Shown piece by piece: positions 26,694-36,038 of a stretch of DNA of 64,000 bases. The DNA lies in the NCBI GenBank assembly GCA_031460505.1, contig JAVKTT010000002.1, forward strand, positions 186,001 to 250,000, written 5' to 3'. Made by a program: the position numbers and the translations under genes. Positions within the stretch are counted from its first letter, which is position 1. Each line of letters starts with the position of its first letter. Source of the stretch: JAAYTL01 sp031460505. GTDB taxonomy: Bacteria > Bacillota > Clostridia > Tissierellales > Tissierellaceae. The notes beneath the pieces were generated by a model that made no database searches, was not told where the DNA came from, and saw only the letters and a list, made by a program, of their open reading frames with translations.

Positions 26694-28376
26694 CTATCCC
26701 AATGTAAAACCAACACGAATTACTTCTTCATAAGAAGTGATACCTTTAAGAGCAAGGTCAGCTGCTGCTTGTAAAAGGGTATCCATCCCATTTTCTACTG
26801 CGTGATTTCTAATATCGTCAATATTTGCTCCAGAATCAATTAATTTTCTTAACTCTTCATCTACTGGCATAAGCTCATGTACTGCAGTCCTACCTCTATA
26901 ACCTTGATTACATGCATTACATCCTATTGGCTTATATAAAGTAAGTTTTTCATCATCCTTGCATCCAAGCATCGTTTTTTCTGAATAACTTGCTTCATAT
27001 GGTTTTTTACACTTTTCACACAATTGTTTTACTAATCTTTGTGAAACTACTCCTATAACTGCAGATGAAACTAGATAGGGTTCAATACCCATATCTACTA
27101 GTCTAGCAATTGTTGATGGACTATCATTTGTATGAAGTGTGGACAATACTAAGTGACCAGTAATAGCAGCTCTTATTGCAATTTCTGCTGTCTCACTATC
27201 CCTTATCTCTCCTACCATTATTATATCAGGGTCTTGACGTAGTATTGATCTAAGCCCTGTGGCAAAGGTTAAACCTGCCTTTGTATTAACTTGAACTTGA
27301 TTAATCCCTGATAACTTATATTCTACAGGGTCTTCAACTGTGATAATGTTTTTTTGAATTGTATTTAACTCTTTTAAGATTGCATATAATGTGGTTGATT
27401 TACCACTTCCTGTAGGTCCTGTAACTAAAATCATTCCATAGGGTTGAGACAGTATCTTATCAAAAATTTGTAAATTCTTTTTACTAAAACCTAATGTCTC
27501 TTTTGAGAAATTGAAATTACTTTTATCTAATAACCTTATTACTATCTTTTCACCATATACAGTAGGTAGTGAAGATATTCTCATATCTACTTCTCTATCA
27601 TTAATTAATCCTTCTACTCTACCATCCTGAGGTAGTCTTTTTTCCGCAATATTCATCTTACCGATAATCTTAATTCTTGTAACTATTGGGGATAGATTAT
27701 TTCTAGCGAGAGTCATTATTTCTCTTAAGTCTCCATCTATCCTAAACCTAACTCTAATGTCCTCTTGATTTGGTTCAATATGAATATCAGATGCCCTACT
27801 TCTAACAGCTTGTTCAATTATTGAGTTTAAAAGTCTTACTATAGGTGCAGAAGTTACTTCTAGCATCTCTGAATCTTCCATATCATCACTTTCAAAGGGT
27901 GATGATATTTCATTAAACTCTTCAAGTAGTTTCTTTGTAGATTCTCCACTATAGTACTTATCAATTAATCTTGTAATATCAACATTTGTAGCAACTACTG
28001 GCTGCAAATCCATCTTAGTATATAATTTAATATCATCAGAAGCGAAAAAATTCAAAGGATCTACCATAGCAACGACTAATTTATCACCTTTTTTGTCTAT
28101 TGCAATTACCTTATATTTTCTAGCAATGCTTTCTGGTATCAATGTGACTACATTATCATTGATATCAAATTTACTTAAATCAACTCTTGGAAACCCTAAT
28201 TGATACTCTAATGCTTCAACTATATCCCCAGCTGTAACCCAGCCTTTTTCAACTAAAATTTCTCCTAATTTATTATCAGAATTCTTCTGTTCTACTATTG
28301 CTTCTTCAAATTGCTCGTTGCTTATCTTTCCTGCATATAGTAATAGTTCTCCAAGCTTTAAATGCGATCTTTGCAT
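26694..28376 (-). CDS. pilB: Type IV pilus extension ATPase PilB
   Basis: 560 residues. An N-terminal MshEN/GspE domain (about 1-150) precedes the ATPase core with Walker A GPTGSGKSTTLYAIL, Asp box EDPVEYKL and Walker B GEIRDSETAE. A tetracysteine zinc element is present (CEKCKKPYE ... CNACNQGYRGR). First gene of the pilus operon; it starts 10 bases upstream of the pilT region end-to-start and is preceded by a 274-base gap shared with a divergent gene. Confidence 0.95.
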   Translation of the reverse strand: MQRSHLKLGELLLYAGKISNEQFEEAIVEQKNSDNKLGEILVEKGWVTAGDIVEALEYQLGFPRVDLSKFDINDNVVTLIPESIARKYKVIAIDKKGDKLVVAMVDPLNFFASDDIKLYTKMDLQPVVATNVDITRLIDKYYSGESTKKLLEEFNEISSPFESDDMEDSEMLEVTSAPIVRLLNSIIEQAVRSRASDIHIEPNQEDIRVRFRIDGDLREIMTLARNNLSPIVTRIKIIGKMNIAEKRLPQDGRVEGLINDREVDMRISSLPTVYGEKIVIRLLDKSNFNFSKETLGFSKKNLQIFDKILSQPYGMILVTGPTGSGKSTTLYAILKELNTIQKNIITVEDPVEYKLSGINQVQVNTKAGLTFATGLRSILRQDPDIIMVGEIRDSETAEIAIRAAITGHLVLSTLHTNDSPSTIARLVDMGIEPYLVSSAVIGVVSQRLVKQLCEKCKKPYEASYSEKTMLGCKDDEKLTLYKPIGCNACNQGYRGRTAVHELMPVDEELRKLIDSGANIDDIRNHAVENGMDTLLQAAADLALKGITSYEEVIRVGFTLG

Positions 28377-28650
28377 ATAATCATCCTCTTAGTATAAATC
28401 TTAAGTATTTGTATTCTACATCATTATAAAAATTCCTTCTTTTTATTGAAAAATAATCAAAATAATGTAAAATTATTTAATTAATTCCACATCATATATG
28501 TAATTATACTACAAAACATCTAGTTTGGAATGTTATCATTTATGATAATATCTGTTATGACTATATTTGGTTACTTTATACAATTTGATTAAAAATTAGT
28601 CCAAATAAATTCTTGTTAAAGTGTAAGACTATTTATAGGAGGTGGATAAT
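28377..28650. promoter_or_regulatory. Divergent regulatory gap with a perfect palindrome
   Basis: This AT-rich gap separates pilB (leftward) from the YhcN-like lipoprotein gene (rightward), so both promoters must lie here. It contains a perfect palindrome TTATCAT-TT-ATGATAA at 28533-28548, a plausible operator. A leftward TATAAT is present at 28425-28430, but its -35 (TTTCAA) is poor. I cannot assign the sigma factors. Confidence 0.45.
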
Positions 28651-29313
28651 TTGAAAATAAATAAAATAAGTTTATTAGCTTTAATGTTGTTAGTTCTATC
28701 CCTTGTAGTAGTTGGATGTACACCAGCTGATAATACAAATGACACTGGTATGAATAGAAACAATAGACTAACTACACAAACAAGGATTGGAGACAGAATG
28801 GATGGTACCAATGGTACCGATAGATTTAATACTGGTTTAAATGATGGATTTGATACTGGTCTAAACAATGGATTTGACAATAATAATTTAGGAAATAACA
28901 ACCTAAATAACAATAATTTAAACAACGGTATGACTAGATCAAATCAAACTGGTACTAACTTTGGTAACATGGCTACTAGAGCAAATGAAGTAGCTACTAA
29001 GATAGCTGATTTGCCAGAGGTAGATAAAGCATCTGTAGTAATTACAGAAGATACAGCTTTAGTTGGATGTTCTCTAAGAGGTAATACCCAAGGAACAATG
29101 ACTAATGCTCTTAGACAAAAGATTAGAGGCATAGTTAAAGATACAGTCAACGTTGACAACGTTTCAATAACTACAGACCCAAATATGACTGGTAGAATCA
29201 GAACTATGTCAAATAGTATCTTACAAGGAAATCCAATTGAAGGATTTGCTGAAGAAATTAGAACTTTAATTAGAGATATCACCCCTAATACAAATAATAA
29301 TATGATGAGATAA
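28651..29313 (+). CDS. YhcN/YlaJ-type sporulation lipoprotein
   Basis: 220 residues. A lipoprotein signal peptide ends in the lipobox VVVGC (Cys about residue 22). Residues 25-105 are an Asn/Gly/Asp-rich low-complexity linker with repeats such as GLNDGFDTGLNNGFDNNN. The C-terminal YhcN domain (about 110-200) has the family pattern ANEVATKIADLPEVDKASVVITEDTA and ends with a Asn-rich tail. The TTG at 28651 is used as start because GGAGG lies 8 bases upstream; a GTG three codons earlier overlaps it. Related proteins sit in the inner spore membrane and affect germination. Shares a bidirectional terminator with sigK. Confidence 0.88.
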   Translation: MKINKISLLALMLLVLSLVVVGCTPADNTNDTGMNRNNRLTTQTRIGDRMDGTNGTDRFNTGLNDGFDTGLNNGFDNNNLGNNNLNNNNLNNGMTRSNQTGTNFGNMATRANEVATKIADLPEVDKASVVITEDTALVGCSLRGNTQGTMTNALRQKIRGIVKDTVNVDNVSITTDPNMTGRIRTMSNSILQGNPIEGFAEEIRTLIRDITPNTNNNMMR

Positions 29314-29325
29314 TAAAAAGAAAGA

Positions 29326-29356
29326 TGACTCGGGGCAGAATGACTGAACCGAGTCA
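29326..29356. terminator. Bidirectional terminator between the lipoprotein gene and sigK
   Basis: Stem TGACTCGG/CCGAGTCA with a 15-base loop; the plus strand continues AATTTAATTTTTG and the minus strand continues into a T-rich CTTTCTTTTTATT. It serves two convergent genes. Confidence 0.75.
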
Positions 29357-29358
29357 AT

Positions 29359-30060
29359 TTAATTTTTGTTCATTTCTCTAAATAGTTTTTTAATTGCTCT
29401 AGTCTCTATTCTCGATACATACGATCTTGATATTCCAAGCATTGCTGCGATCTCTCTTTGTGTTTTACATTCACCGTCTATTAAACCATATCTAAGTTGA
29501 ATTATCACTTTTTCTCTATCTTTTAAACATCTTTCAATGCATCTATATAATTTTTTAGATTGAATCCTTAATTCAACTTCATTTAATACCTCATCACCAT
29601 CTGTACCTAATATATCAATAAGACTAATCTCATTTCCTTCTTTATCTGTACCTATAGGTTCTTGCAATGAATACTCCATTTTTGTTTTTTTATTGGATCG
29701 TATAGTCATTAAAATCTCGTTATCTATACATCTTGATGCATATGTAGCCAATCTTGTGCCTTTAGTTGAATCATATGTAGCTATAGCTTTTATTAAGCCT
29801 ATGGTACCTATAGATATAAGATCATCCATATCCTTGCCTGTATTATTATATTTTTTTACTATATGGGCAACTAATCGTAGATTTTTCTCAATTAAGATTC
29901 TCCTAGCTTCTTCATCACCTTCAGAAAAAAGTTTTAGATATTTCTCTTCTTCTTCCCTCGTTAATGGCTGAGGAAAAGAATTGGAGTTTATCATATAACC
30001 ACATAGAATTACAAAAGGTCTTAATATATACCCTAGTACCAGGACAAGTTTATCATACAC
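29359..30060 (-). CDS. sigK: Sporulation sigma factor SigK (pro-SigK)
   Basis: 233 residues, intact, with no skin-type interruption. A hydrophobic N-terminal pro-sequence (about 1-22, LVLVLGYILRPFVILCG) is followed by sigma70 region 2 (NLRLVAHIVKKYNNTGKDMDDLISIGTIGLIKAI) and region 4 with the helix-turn-helix REIAAMLGISRSYVSRIETRA. SigK drives late mother-cell genes such as coat and surface-layer genes. Starts at GTG 30060 with GGAGGTGG. The pro-sequence implies SpoIVFB-type proteolytic activation, and spoIVB, the trigger of that step, is at the left end of the window. Confidence 0.95.
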   Translation of the reverse strand: MYDKLVLVLGYILRPFVILCGYMINSNSFPQPLTREEEEKYLKLFSEGDEEARRILIEKNLRLVAHIVKKYNNTGKDMDDLISIGTIGLIKAIATYDSTKGTRLATYASRCIDNEILMTIRSNKKTKMEYSLQEPIGTDKEGNEISLIDILGTDGDEVLNEVELRIQSKKLYRCIERCLKDREKVIIQLRYGLIDGECKTQREIAAMLGISRSYVSRIETRAIKKLFREMNKN

Positions 30061-30137
30061 TTTACCACCTCCAATGATTAAGTATATGTATCACTGAAGG
30101 CAGATGTGCTAGTACAACTTAAAAAAACATATGAATC

Positions 30138-31814
30138 CTAGAAGGCTTGGAATGACAAATCATGGGATGAAGATTGACTATTGGTTATCTCCCTTATAAT
30201 TTTTTCAAATATTGGAGCAGCAGTTCTTGAACCTGAGTCTGCATCTTCTACAAATACTGTAATTACATATTTGGGATTTATATATGGATAAAACCCTGTA
30301 AACCATCCATGAATAATATTTTTTTGATAAAGTACTCCCTCAGCAGAGCCAGTCTTTCCACCACATCCACCAATATCTTCTAATTCTATATATCTTCCAG
30401 TTCCAGAATTTACTACTTCTCTAAGCATATTTAGTACCAATATTGAGGATTCTTCAGAAATAATTCTCTCTTCTTCTTCAGTATTATACTTTTTAAGTAT
30501 GTATCCCTCTTGATTAGTAATACCTTCAATTAGGTTTAATGGTCTATGTATCCCACGATTTACTATTGTCATCATCATATTAGTAATTTGAAGTGGTGTA
30601 ACTTCGATATTTCCTTGGCCTATGGCTATATTTCCCACAGCTGCACCTAATAATTCATTGCCCTTAGGAAGATTACCTGCTGTTTCTTCAAGAAGTCCAA
30701 TATTTACTTTTTCACCAAAACCAAGTAACTTAGCCATATCATTAATATTATTTGTCCCAATATCCTGGGCTAATTGAATAAATACAGAATTACATGATTT
30801 AGCAAAACCATCATCTAATGATATAGCCCCGTGTTTACCACTACATTTTATTTTAATACCATTAACATCAGCAAACCCATCACAATAATACTCATCTTTT
30901 ATCACTTTTGGGTCTATTTCAAGAGCAGTCAATAGTACAACTATCTTATAAATTGAGCCAGGTGGGTATCCAACCTGTAATGCCTTATTATAAAGAGCCA
31001 TATTGCTATTATTAAAGTAATTGTGAATATCATTCTGATCAAAATTGGGCCTAGAAGCTATGGCTAATATATCAGATGTTTCAGCTTCAGCTACTATTAC
31101 TGCCCCTTTTATCTTCTCTTCATCGATTATATTTTCTACTAATTCTTGAATATGTTTATCTATTGTAAGCTTAACTCCTGATGGATTATATGGATCTATA
31201 TCCTGATTAACATGATATGAACCGTCTAATATAATCTTTCTAGATTTATCATACTCAACAATAAACGAATCTAAAGAATCAATATTTAAGTATTCGTCAA
31301 ATACCTTTTCTATACCTGATTCACCACGATTTTCAGATTTATTTATATATCCAATTACATGAGAGAGTAAATTTCTTTTATTATATCTGTTGACTATGTC
31401 TACTAAAAAAAGATTATTCTTTGCTTGTTCTATAGAGAAATCACTTTTCATTGGCAAAGCCAGTAGATATTCATCGGAATCAATGACACTATAAAATTCT
31501 CTTAAAGATAATAATGTGTTTTTTTGAACCTTTTTATAAAATTCTTCATCTTCTAATAATTCGTTTTTTTGAACAATTAAAGTAGGAATTTTTTCATCAT
31601 TTGTTAAAGGTATATTATTTCTATCGAAAATAGTTCCTCGTTTAGCTGAGATGTATATTTCCTTCCCTCTTTGGCTTAAAGCTCCAGATGAGAGTTCTTC
31701 AGATCTGACAAACTGAAGGTAATATAATCTAATTAATAAAATAAGAAATATAACAAAAATAACAAATCCCATAATTTTAGTTCTTTTTTTATATATATTA
31801 TTATTTTGTTCCAT
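30138..31814 (-). CDS. Class B penicillin-binding protein (transpeptidase)
   Basis: 558 residues: short cytoplasmic tail, one membrane helix (about 14-34), a dimerisation domain (RGTIFDRNNIPL) and a transpeptidase domain. Active-site motifs are SxxK at PPGSIYKI, SCN at AKSCNSVF and KTGS at GCGGKTGSAEG. It is a monofunctional cross-linking enzyme, PBP2/SpoVD-like. Its location between udk and sigK hints at a sporulation role, which is an inference. The ATG at 31814 is used; the GGGAGGT ribosome site is partly inside a hairpin (31825-31853). The last nine codons (SHDLSFQAF) come from sequence resembling the interspersed element at 59418-59478. Confidence 0.92.
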   Translation of the reverse strand: MEQNNNIYKKRTKIMGFVIFVIFLILLIRLYYLQFVRSEELSSGALSQRGKEIYISAKRGTIFDRNNIPLTNDEKIPTLIVQKNELLEDEEFYKKVQKNTLLSLREFYSVIDSDEYLLALPMKSDFSIEQAKNNLFLVDIVNRYNKRNLLSHVIGYINKSENRGESGIEKVFDEYLNIDSLDSFIVEYDKSRKIILDGSYHVNQDIDPYNPSGVKLTIDKHIQELVENIIDEEKIKGAVIVAEAETSDILAIASRPNFDQNDIHNYFNNSNMALYNKALQVGYPPGSIYKIVVLLTALEIDPKVIKDEYYCDGFADVNGIKIKCSGKHGAISLDDGFAKSCNSVFIQLAQDIGTNNINDMAKLLGFGEKVNIGLLEETAGNLPKGNELLGAAVGNIAIGQGNIEVTPLQITNMMMTIVNRGIHRPLNLIEGITNQEGYILKKYNTEEEERIISEESSILVLNMLREVVNSGTGRYIELEDIGGCGGKTGSAEGVLYQKNIIHGWFTGFYPYINPKYVITVFVEDADSGSRTAAPIFEKIIREITNSQSSSHDLSFQAF

Positions 31815-31820
31815 AAAAAA

Positions 31821-31853
31821 ACCTCCCATTTTATTATTAACAGTTAAAATGGG
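31821..31853 (-). terminator. Hairpin overlapping the ribosome site of the penicillin-binding protein gene
   Basis: Perfect 9-base stem CCCATTTTA/TAAAATGGG with a 11-base loop, followed on the minus strand by GGTTTTTTT. It looks like the udk terminator, but the 3' arm and following bases form GGGAGGT and the T run is the spacer to the ATG, so the same structure could block translation. Confidence 0.7.
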
Positions 31854-31867
31854 AAGTATTCTATAAA

Positions 31868-32500
31868 CTAATTTTCATTAAGTATTGAATTTATTTTTGA
31901 TACTATTAAATCAATAGCAACCTTATTATATCCACCTTCTGGAATGATAATATCTGCATATCTTTTTGTATGTTCAACAAATTGTAAATGAGCTGGTCTA
32001 ACAGTGTTCATATATTGAAGTATAACTGAATCTAGTGTTCTTCCTCTATCCTTCATATCTCTTAGAATTCTTCTGATAACTCTAACATCTGCATCTGTAT
32101 CAACAAATATTTTAATATCTAATAAATCTCTAATTTCTTTTTCAGATAAAATTAAAATACCTTCTAAAATGATTATATCTTTAGGGTGCACTGTTTCAGT
32201 TTCTTTTTTTCTATTATGTTTCTCAAAATCATATATAGGCTTTTGGATAGCTTTTCTGTCCATTAGGTCCTTTAAATGTTGTACTAATAAATCATTATCA
32301 AAAGCCAAAGGATGATCATAATTTGTTTTTACCCTTTCTTCGAAGGATAAGTTACTTTGATCTTTATAGTATGAGTCTTGCTCTATTACTGCTATATCAC
32401 CCTCATCAATAAATTTAAAAATCTCTTTTGATACAGTAGATTTGCCTGAGCCTGTCCCACCAGTTATACCAATCAATATAGGTTTTTTCACTGAAATCAC
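31868..32500 (-). CDS. udk: Uridine kinase
   Basis: 210 residues. P-loop GGTGSGKSTVSK near the N-terminus, then the EQDSYYKDQSNL and NYDHPLAFDND segments typical of uridine/cytidine kinases, which phosphorylate uridine and cytidine in pyrimidine salvage. Its ATG overlaps the stop of the U32 peptidase gene by 4 bases, a coupling conserved in many Clostridia. Confidence 0.95.
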   Translation of the reverse strand: MISVKKPILIGITGGTGSGKSTVSKEIFKFIDEGDIAVIEQDSYYKDQSNLSFEERVKTNYDHPLAFDNDLLVQHLKDLMDRKAIQKPIYDFEKHNRKKETETVHPKDIIILEGILILSEKEIRDLLDIKIFVDTDADVRVIRRILRDMKDRGRTLDSVILQYMNTVRPAHLQFVEHTKRYADIIIPEGGYNKVAIDLIVSKINSILNEN

Positions 32501-33726
32501 TCCCCTTTAAATTTTCTCAATAAGAAGTATTTTTCCACCGGGTAATTTAATTTCATTTTTATTATCTGCTGAGGATGTGGAGCTACTTCAATTTCTTCAC
32601 CATTTTCATCCCACATACTCTCTATTTTTTGTGTAACATGTTCTTTACCAGGCCCGAAGATTTCTATCTCATCGCCTACAAACATTCTATTTCGCTGTTC
32701 TATTGTGGCAATTTGTGTCTCTTCATCATAGTCAAGAACCATTCCTACAAAATCATATCCTCTAATATAAGTGCTTGAATCATAGACTTGTGCATCTTCA
32801 TTAGGTTTTCCAAAATAAAATCCAGTTGTAAAATCTCTATGACTGGCTTTCTTAATTTCATCTAAAAGCTCTTCGTTGAATTTATAATTATCAGGATCAT
32901 TATAGTAAGCATCTATGGCCATTCTATATGACCTAATTACTGTAGCTACATAGTAAGAACTCTTTACCCTACCTTCAATTTTAAAACTGTTTATACCCGC
33001 TTTAATCATCTCTGGGATATACTGAATCATACAGAGATCCTTAGAATTCATTATAAATGTTCCATCTTCGTCTTCATATACTGGAAAATGCTCACCAGGT
33101 CTCTTTTCTTCTACAAGGGAATACTTATATCTACAAGCATGGGAACAATCTCCCATATTTGCATCTCTTCCAGTCATATAATTGCTAAGTAGACATCTGC
33201 CAGAATATGAAATGCACATTGCACCATGTACAAAAGTCTCTAACTCCATGTCTTGAGGAATATTACTTCTAATCTTTTCTATTTCTTTTAATGATAATTC
33301 TCTTGCTAGAACAGTTCTTTGAGCACCTAAATTATGCCAGAAGTTTATAGTTTCTGAGTTTGTTATGCTGGCTTGTGTGCTCATATGAATCTCTAAATCA
33401 GGAACAGTCTTATTAATAATTGAAAACATTCCAGGATCTGATACTATTACAGCATCTACATCTATATTGTATAAATTAGTAACATACTCTTCTAAACCCT
33501 CTAAATCATCAGGATGAGGGATTATATTTAAAGTTACATATACTTTTTTACCTCTTTCATGTGCAAATTTTACACCTTCACTAATGCTCTCTATAGTAAA
33601 ATTTTTAGATGCTTTTCTAAGGCCAAATGCTTCTCCACCTAAGTAAACAGCATCTGCTCCATATATAATTGCCATCTTTAACTTTTCTAAATCACCTGCT
33701 GGTGCCAATAATTCTATTTTTCTCAT
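32497..33726 (-). CDS. U32 family peptidase-like protein
   Basis: 409 residues. N-terminal ELLAPAGDLEKLKMAIIYGADAVYLGG and the U32 signature ETFVHGAMCISYSGRCLLSNYMTGRDANMGDC are clear, with the four cysteines (GDCSHACRYKY) thought to hold an iron-sulfur cluster. Family members such as RlhA and TrhP act in RNA hydroxylation rather than proteolysis; this one is closest to the TrhP type by context. Between the O-methyltransferase gene and udk. Confidence 0.93.
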   Translation of the reverse strand: MRKIELLAPAGDLEKLKMAIIYGADAVYLGGEAFGLRKASKNFTIESISEGVKFAHERGKKVYVTLNIIPHPDDLEGLEEYVTNLYNIDVDAVIVSDPGMFSIINKTVPDLEIHMSTQASITNSETINFWHNLGAQRTVLARELSLKEIEKIRSNIPQDMELETFVHGAMCISYSGRCLLSNYMTGRDANMGDCSHACRYKYSLVEEKRPGEHFPVYEDEDGTFIMNSKDLCMIQYIPEMIKAGINSFKIEGRVKSSYYVATVIRSYRMAIDAYYNDPDNYKFNEELLDEIKKASHRDFTTGFYFGKPNEDAQVYDSSTYIRGYDFVGMVLDYDEETQIATIEQRNRMFVGDEIEIFGPGKEHVTQKIESMWDENGEEIEVAPHPQQIIKMKLNYPVEKYFLLRKFKGE

Positions 33727-33727
33727 T

Positions 33728-34375
33728 TTAAACCTCCCTATATATTAAAGCTACTCCATCTCCTATAGGAATAACTGCAGAAGTAAATCCTTCAACTTCA
33801 TTTATATGTTTTAAAAATTTCCTTAATCGCTTAACTATTGTAATCTTCCTTCTAATTACTAATTCATCAGATGCAACCATACCCCTAAATAATACATTAT
33901 CTGCGATAATCATTCCACCAGGATTTAGAAGGTCTATGCTTTTATTAAAAAATTCCATATATTGACCCTTGGCCGCATCCATAAATATCATATCATATTT
34001 ATCAGATATATTATCTAATACTTCATTAGCATCTCCATGTATAATTTTAATATTATCCTTATAATCAGTGTCAGAAATGAATTTTTCGGCTAATTCAATC
34101 ATATCTTCTCGTCTCTCAATGGTGGTGATTTTACAGTTACCGTCTAGTGTATCAGACATTACCAATGCAGAATAACCTATGGCTGTCCCTATCTCTAATA
34201 TAGTTTTGGGTTTATTAGCCCTTAATAAAACCTTCATCAATTGAGCAACTTCAGGTTGTACTATAGGTACATGATTATTCTCTGCGTATTCTTCCATTTT
34301 TACTAAAAAATCCTTATTCTTAGGAACTAATTCCCTTAAATATTCATCTATATATTCTTCATTTATATTTGTCAA
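33728..34375 (-). CDS. SAM-dependent O-methyltransferase (TrmR/YrrM type)
   Basis: 215 residues. SAM-binding ILEIGTAIGYSALVMSD, the acidic TTIERREDMIELAEKF loop and the DAAKGQYMEFF segment place it in the class I O-methyltransferase family 3. In Bacillus the orthologue in the same mltG-U32-udk neighbourhood methylates 5-hydroxyuridine in tRNA, the product of the adjacent U32 pathway. Start is TTG 34375 after GGGAGACTT. Substrate is inferred from context. Confidence 0.9.
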   Translation of the reverse strand: MTNINEEYIDEYLRELVPKNKDFLVKMEEYAENNHVPIVQPEVAQLMKVLLRANKPKTILEIGTAIGYSALVMSDTLDGNCKITTIERREDMIELAEKFISDTDYKDNIKIIHGDANEVLDNISDKYDMIFMDAAKGQYMEFFNKSIDLLNPGGMIIADNVLFRGMVASDELVIRRKITIVKRLRKFLKHINEVEGFTSAVIPIGDGVALIYREV

Positions 34376-34394
34376 TTTAAGTCTCCCTACTTTA

Positions 34395-35432
34395 TTAATT
34401 ATTAGGCTTTGCTTTTAAATGTTCATTATAAGTCTTTGTGAATGTGTGACTTCCATCTGAGCCTGTTAATACAAAAAATAGATAATCAACATCTGCTGGA
34501 TTCACGGCAGCTACTAAGGATGCCTTTCCAGGAGATGCAATAGGTCCTGGTGGTAATCCTTGATTGATATAAGTATTATATGGTGATTGAATTTGTGTTT
34601 CTTGAGTTGTTAAAACCTCTTTACGTTCACCTAATATATACTGTACAGTTGCACAGGATTGTAAACTCATCCCTATATCAAGTCTGTTATGAAACACTCC
34701 TGACATTATAGGTCGTTCACTATCTAGCTTCCCTTCCCTTTCCACTATAGAGGCTAGGGTAACTGCTTCGTTCAGTGTAAAGTCAAACTCGTCTAATTTT
34801 GATTTAATTTCTGATTCGTATACTTTTTCAAATTCAGCTAACATCTTATCTATAATTTCCTTTTCACTGGATCCTGTAAATATCTCATATGTTGAAGGAA
34901 ATAAAAATCCTTCTAAAGATTGTCCTTCATCTAACTCATTCAAAAATTCAAATTTATCTTGAAAATTAGATTTATCACTTGATAACTCCATAAATCTAGT
35001 ATAATCAACTATACCTTCATTTGAGAGTTTATTTGCTACTTGCTCTAATTCATATCCTTCAGGAATAGTAAACCTAGCAGTATTCCCAGATTTAACTCCT
35101 TTATTTAGGGTTTCAATTATCTCTACAATATCCATAGATTTATTTAGTGTATACTTACCTGCTTTAAGAGAGCTACCTACTCCTAATTCTTTTACTTTTA
35201 CTTTGAAAATTAATTCATTATGAATCAAATTATTTTCATAAAGTTGTTTTGCAATTATATCAGTAGAGCTACCTGCTAAAACTTCAACAGTTATATCTTT
35301 ATTATCCGTTAAAGACACAGGTCCTAAGCTTTTATTGAAATAACTGAAGCCTATACCAACAGCCATTCCTAATATGAAAAGAATTAACAAAACTTTAAAA
35401 CCTTTAAATTTCTTTGATTTTGTTTTTTCCAT
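34395..35432 (-). CDS. mltG: Endolytic murein transglycosylase MltG
   Basis: 345 residues: N-terminal transmembrane helix (about 10-28), LysM-like subdomain and YceG catalytic domain with the glutamate in TLASIVEREGKLDSE, followed by FHNRLDIGMSLQSCATVQY and GLPPGPIASPG. It cuts nascent glycan strands and may terminate their elongation. First of the mltG-methyltransferase-U32-udk group. Confidence 0.95.
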   Translation of the reverse strand: MEKTKSKKFKGFKVLLILFILGMAVGIGFSYFNKSLGPVSLTDNKDITVEVLAGSSTDIIAKQLYENNLIHNELIFKVKVKELGVGSSLKAGKYTLNKSMDIVEIIETLNKGVKSGNTARFTIPEGYELEQVANKLSNEGIVDYTRFMELSSDKSNFQDKFEFLNELDEGQSLEGFLFPSTYEIFTGSSEKEIIDKMLAEFEKVYESEIKSKLDEFDFTLNEAVTLASIVEREGKLDSERPIMSGVFHNRLDIGMSLQSCATVQYILGERKEVLTTQETQIQSPYNTYINQGLPPGPIASPGKASLVAAVNPADVDYLFFVLTGSDGSHTFTKTYNEHLKAKPNN

Positions 35433-35473
35433 TTATTATACCACCTCGATATATACTATAAATTTATGTATAA

Positions 35474-35965
35474 TCAATACTCTCTAAAATTTGTTGCCTT
35501 TTCGTAAACATATAAAAACAAACTACCAAATAAGGCTACTGAAACAAGTTCTCCACCTGCGATGCCTAAAAAAGTATATAGATAAGGCACCTTTGTGAAA
35601 TATGATACCCAGATAGATACAATTAATCCGTTTAATATCACTGGTGGAATCATACCTGATATTTTATTCTTCATTTTAGATGTAAGAATTGCAGCTACGA
35701 GTGTAACTAAACTTCCACCTATTATATCAACTAAACCAAATCCTGAATACGAAGCCAGTAAAAGGTTGGATAGTAAACATCCTACAAAAACCCCAGGAAT
35801 TGCTGCTGCTTCAACTAAAGGCAGTAGAACCAACCCTTCAGCTAGTCTTAATTGAATAGGGCCAAAGGTTAAAGTTGCAAGTGGAAAAGGCAAAATCTGC
35901 ACAAGTACCAATACTATATAAATAGCAGCAATTAAACTTGCTTTGGTCATATATTTTACATTCAT
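35474..35965 (-). CDS. queT: QueT family transporter (queuosine precursor)
   Basis: 163 residues with about five transmembrane helices; the signatures FGPIQLRLAEGLVLLPLVE and GVFVGCLLSNLL identify the QueT S-component family of ECF transporters, implicated in uptake of queuosine precursors. ECF energising subunits are not nearby. A preQ1 riboswitch often precedes queT; none was seen in the 102-base leader, only a terminator of the upstream rnj gene and a GGAGGG ribosome site. Confidence 0.82.
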   Translation of the reverse strand: MNVKYMTKASLIAAIYIVLVLVQILPFPLATLTFGPIQLRLAEGLVLLPLVEAAAIPGVFVGCLLSNLLLASYSGFGLVDIIGGSLVTLVAAILTSKMKNKISGMIPPVILNGLIVSIWVSYFTKVPYLYTFLGIAGGELVSVALFGSLFLYVYEKATNFREY

Positions 35966-36038
35966 GTTTTCCCTCCAATTAATTATTACTATTTACTCTA
36001 ATTATTATATCATTATTATCAAATATAACAAAGTAAAT

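Noticed and set aside
28629..28925. Leftward open frame opposite the YhcN-like gene
   Set aside because: Low-complexity shadow of the Asn/Gly-rich region; no ribosome site, and the sense frame has a lipoprotein signal and a known domain.
29359..30060. skin-like prophage element interrupting sigK
   Set aside because: The frame is continuous through regions 2 to 4.
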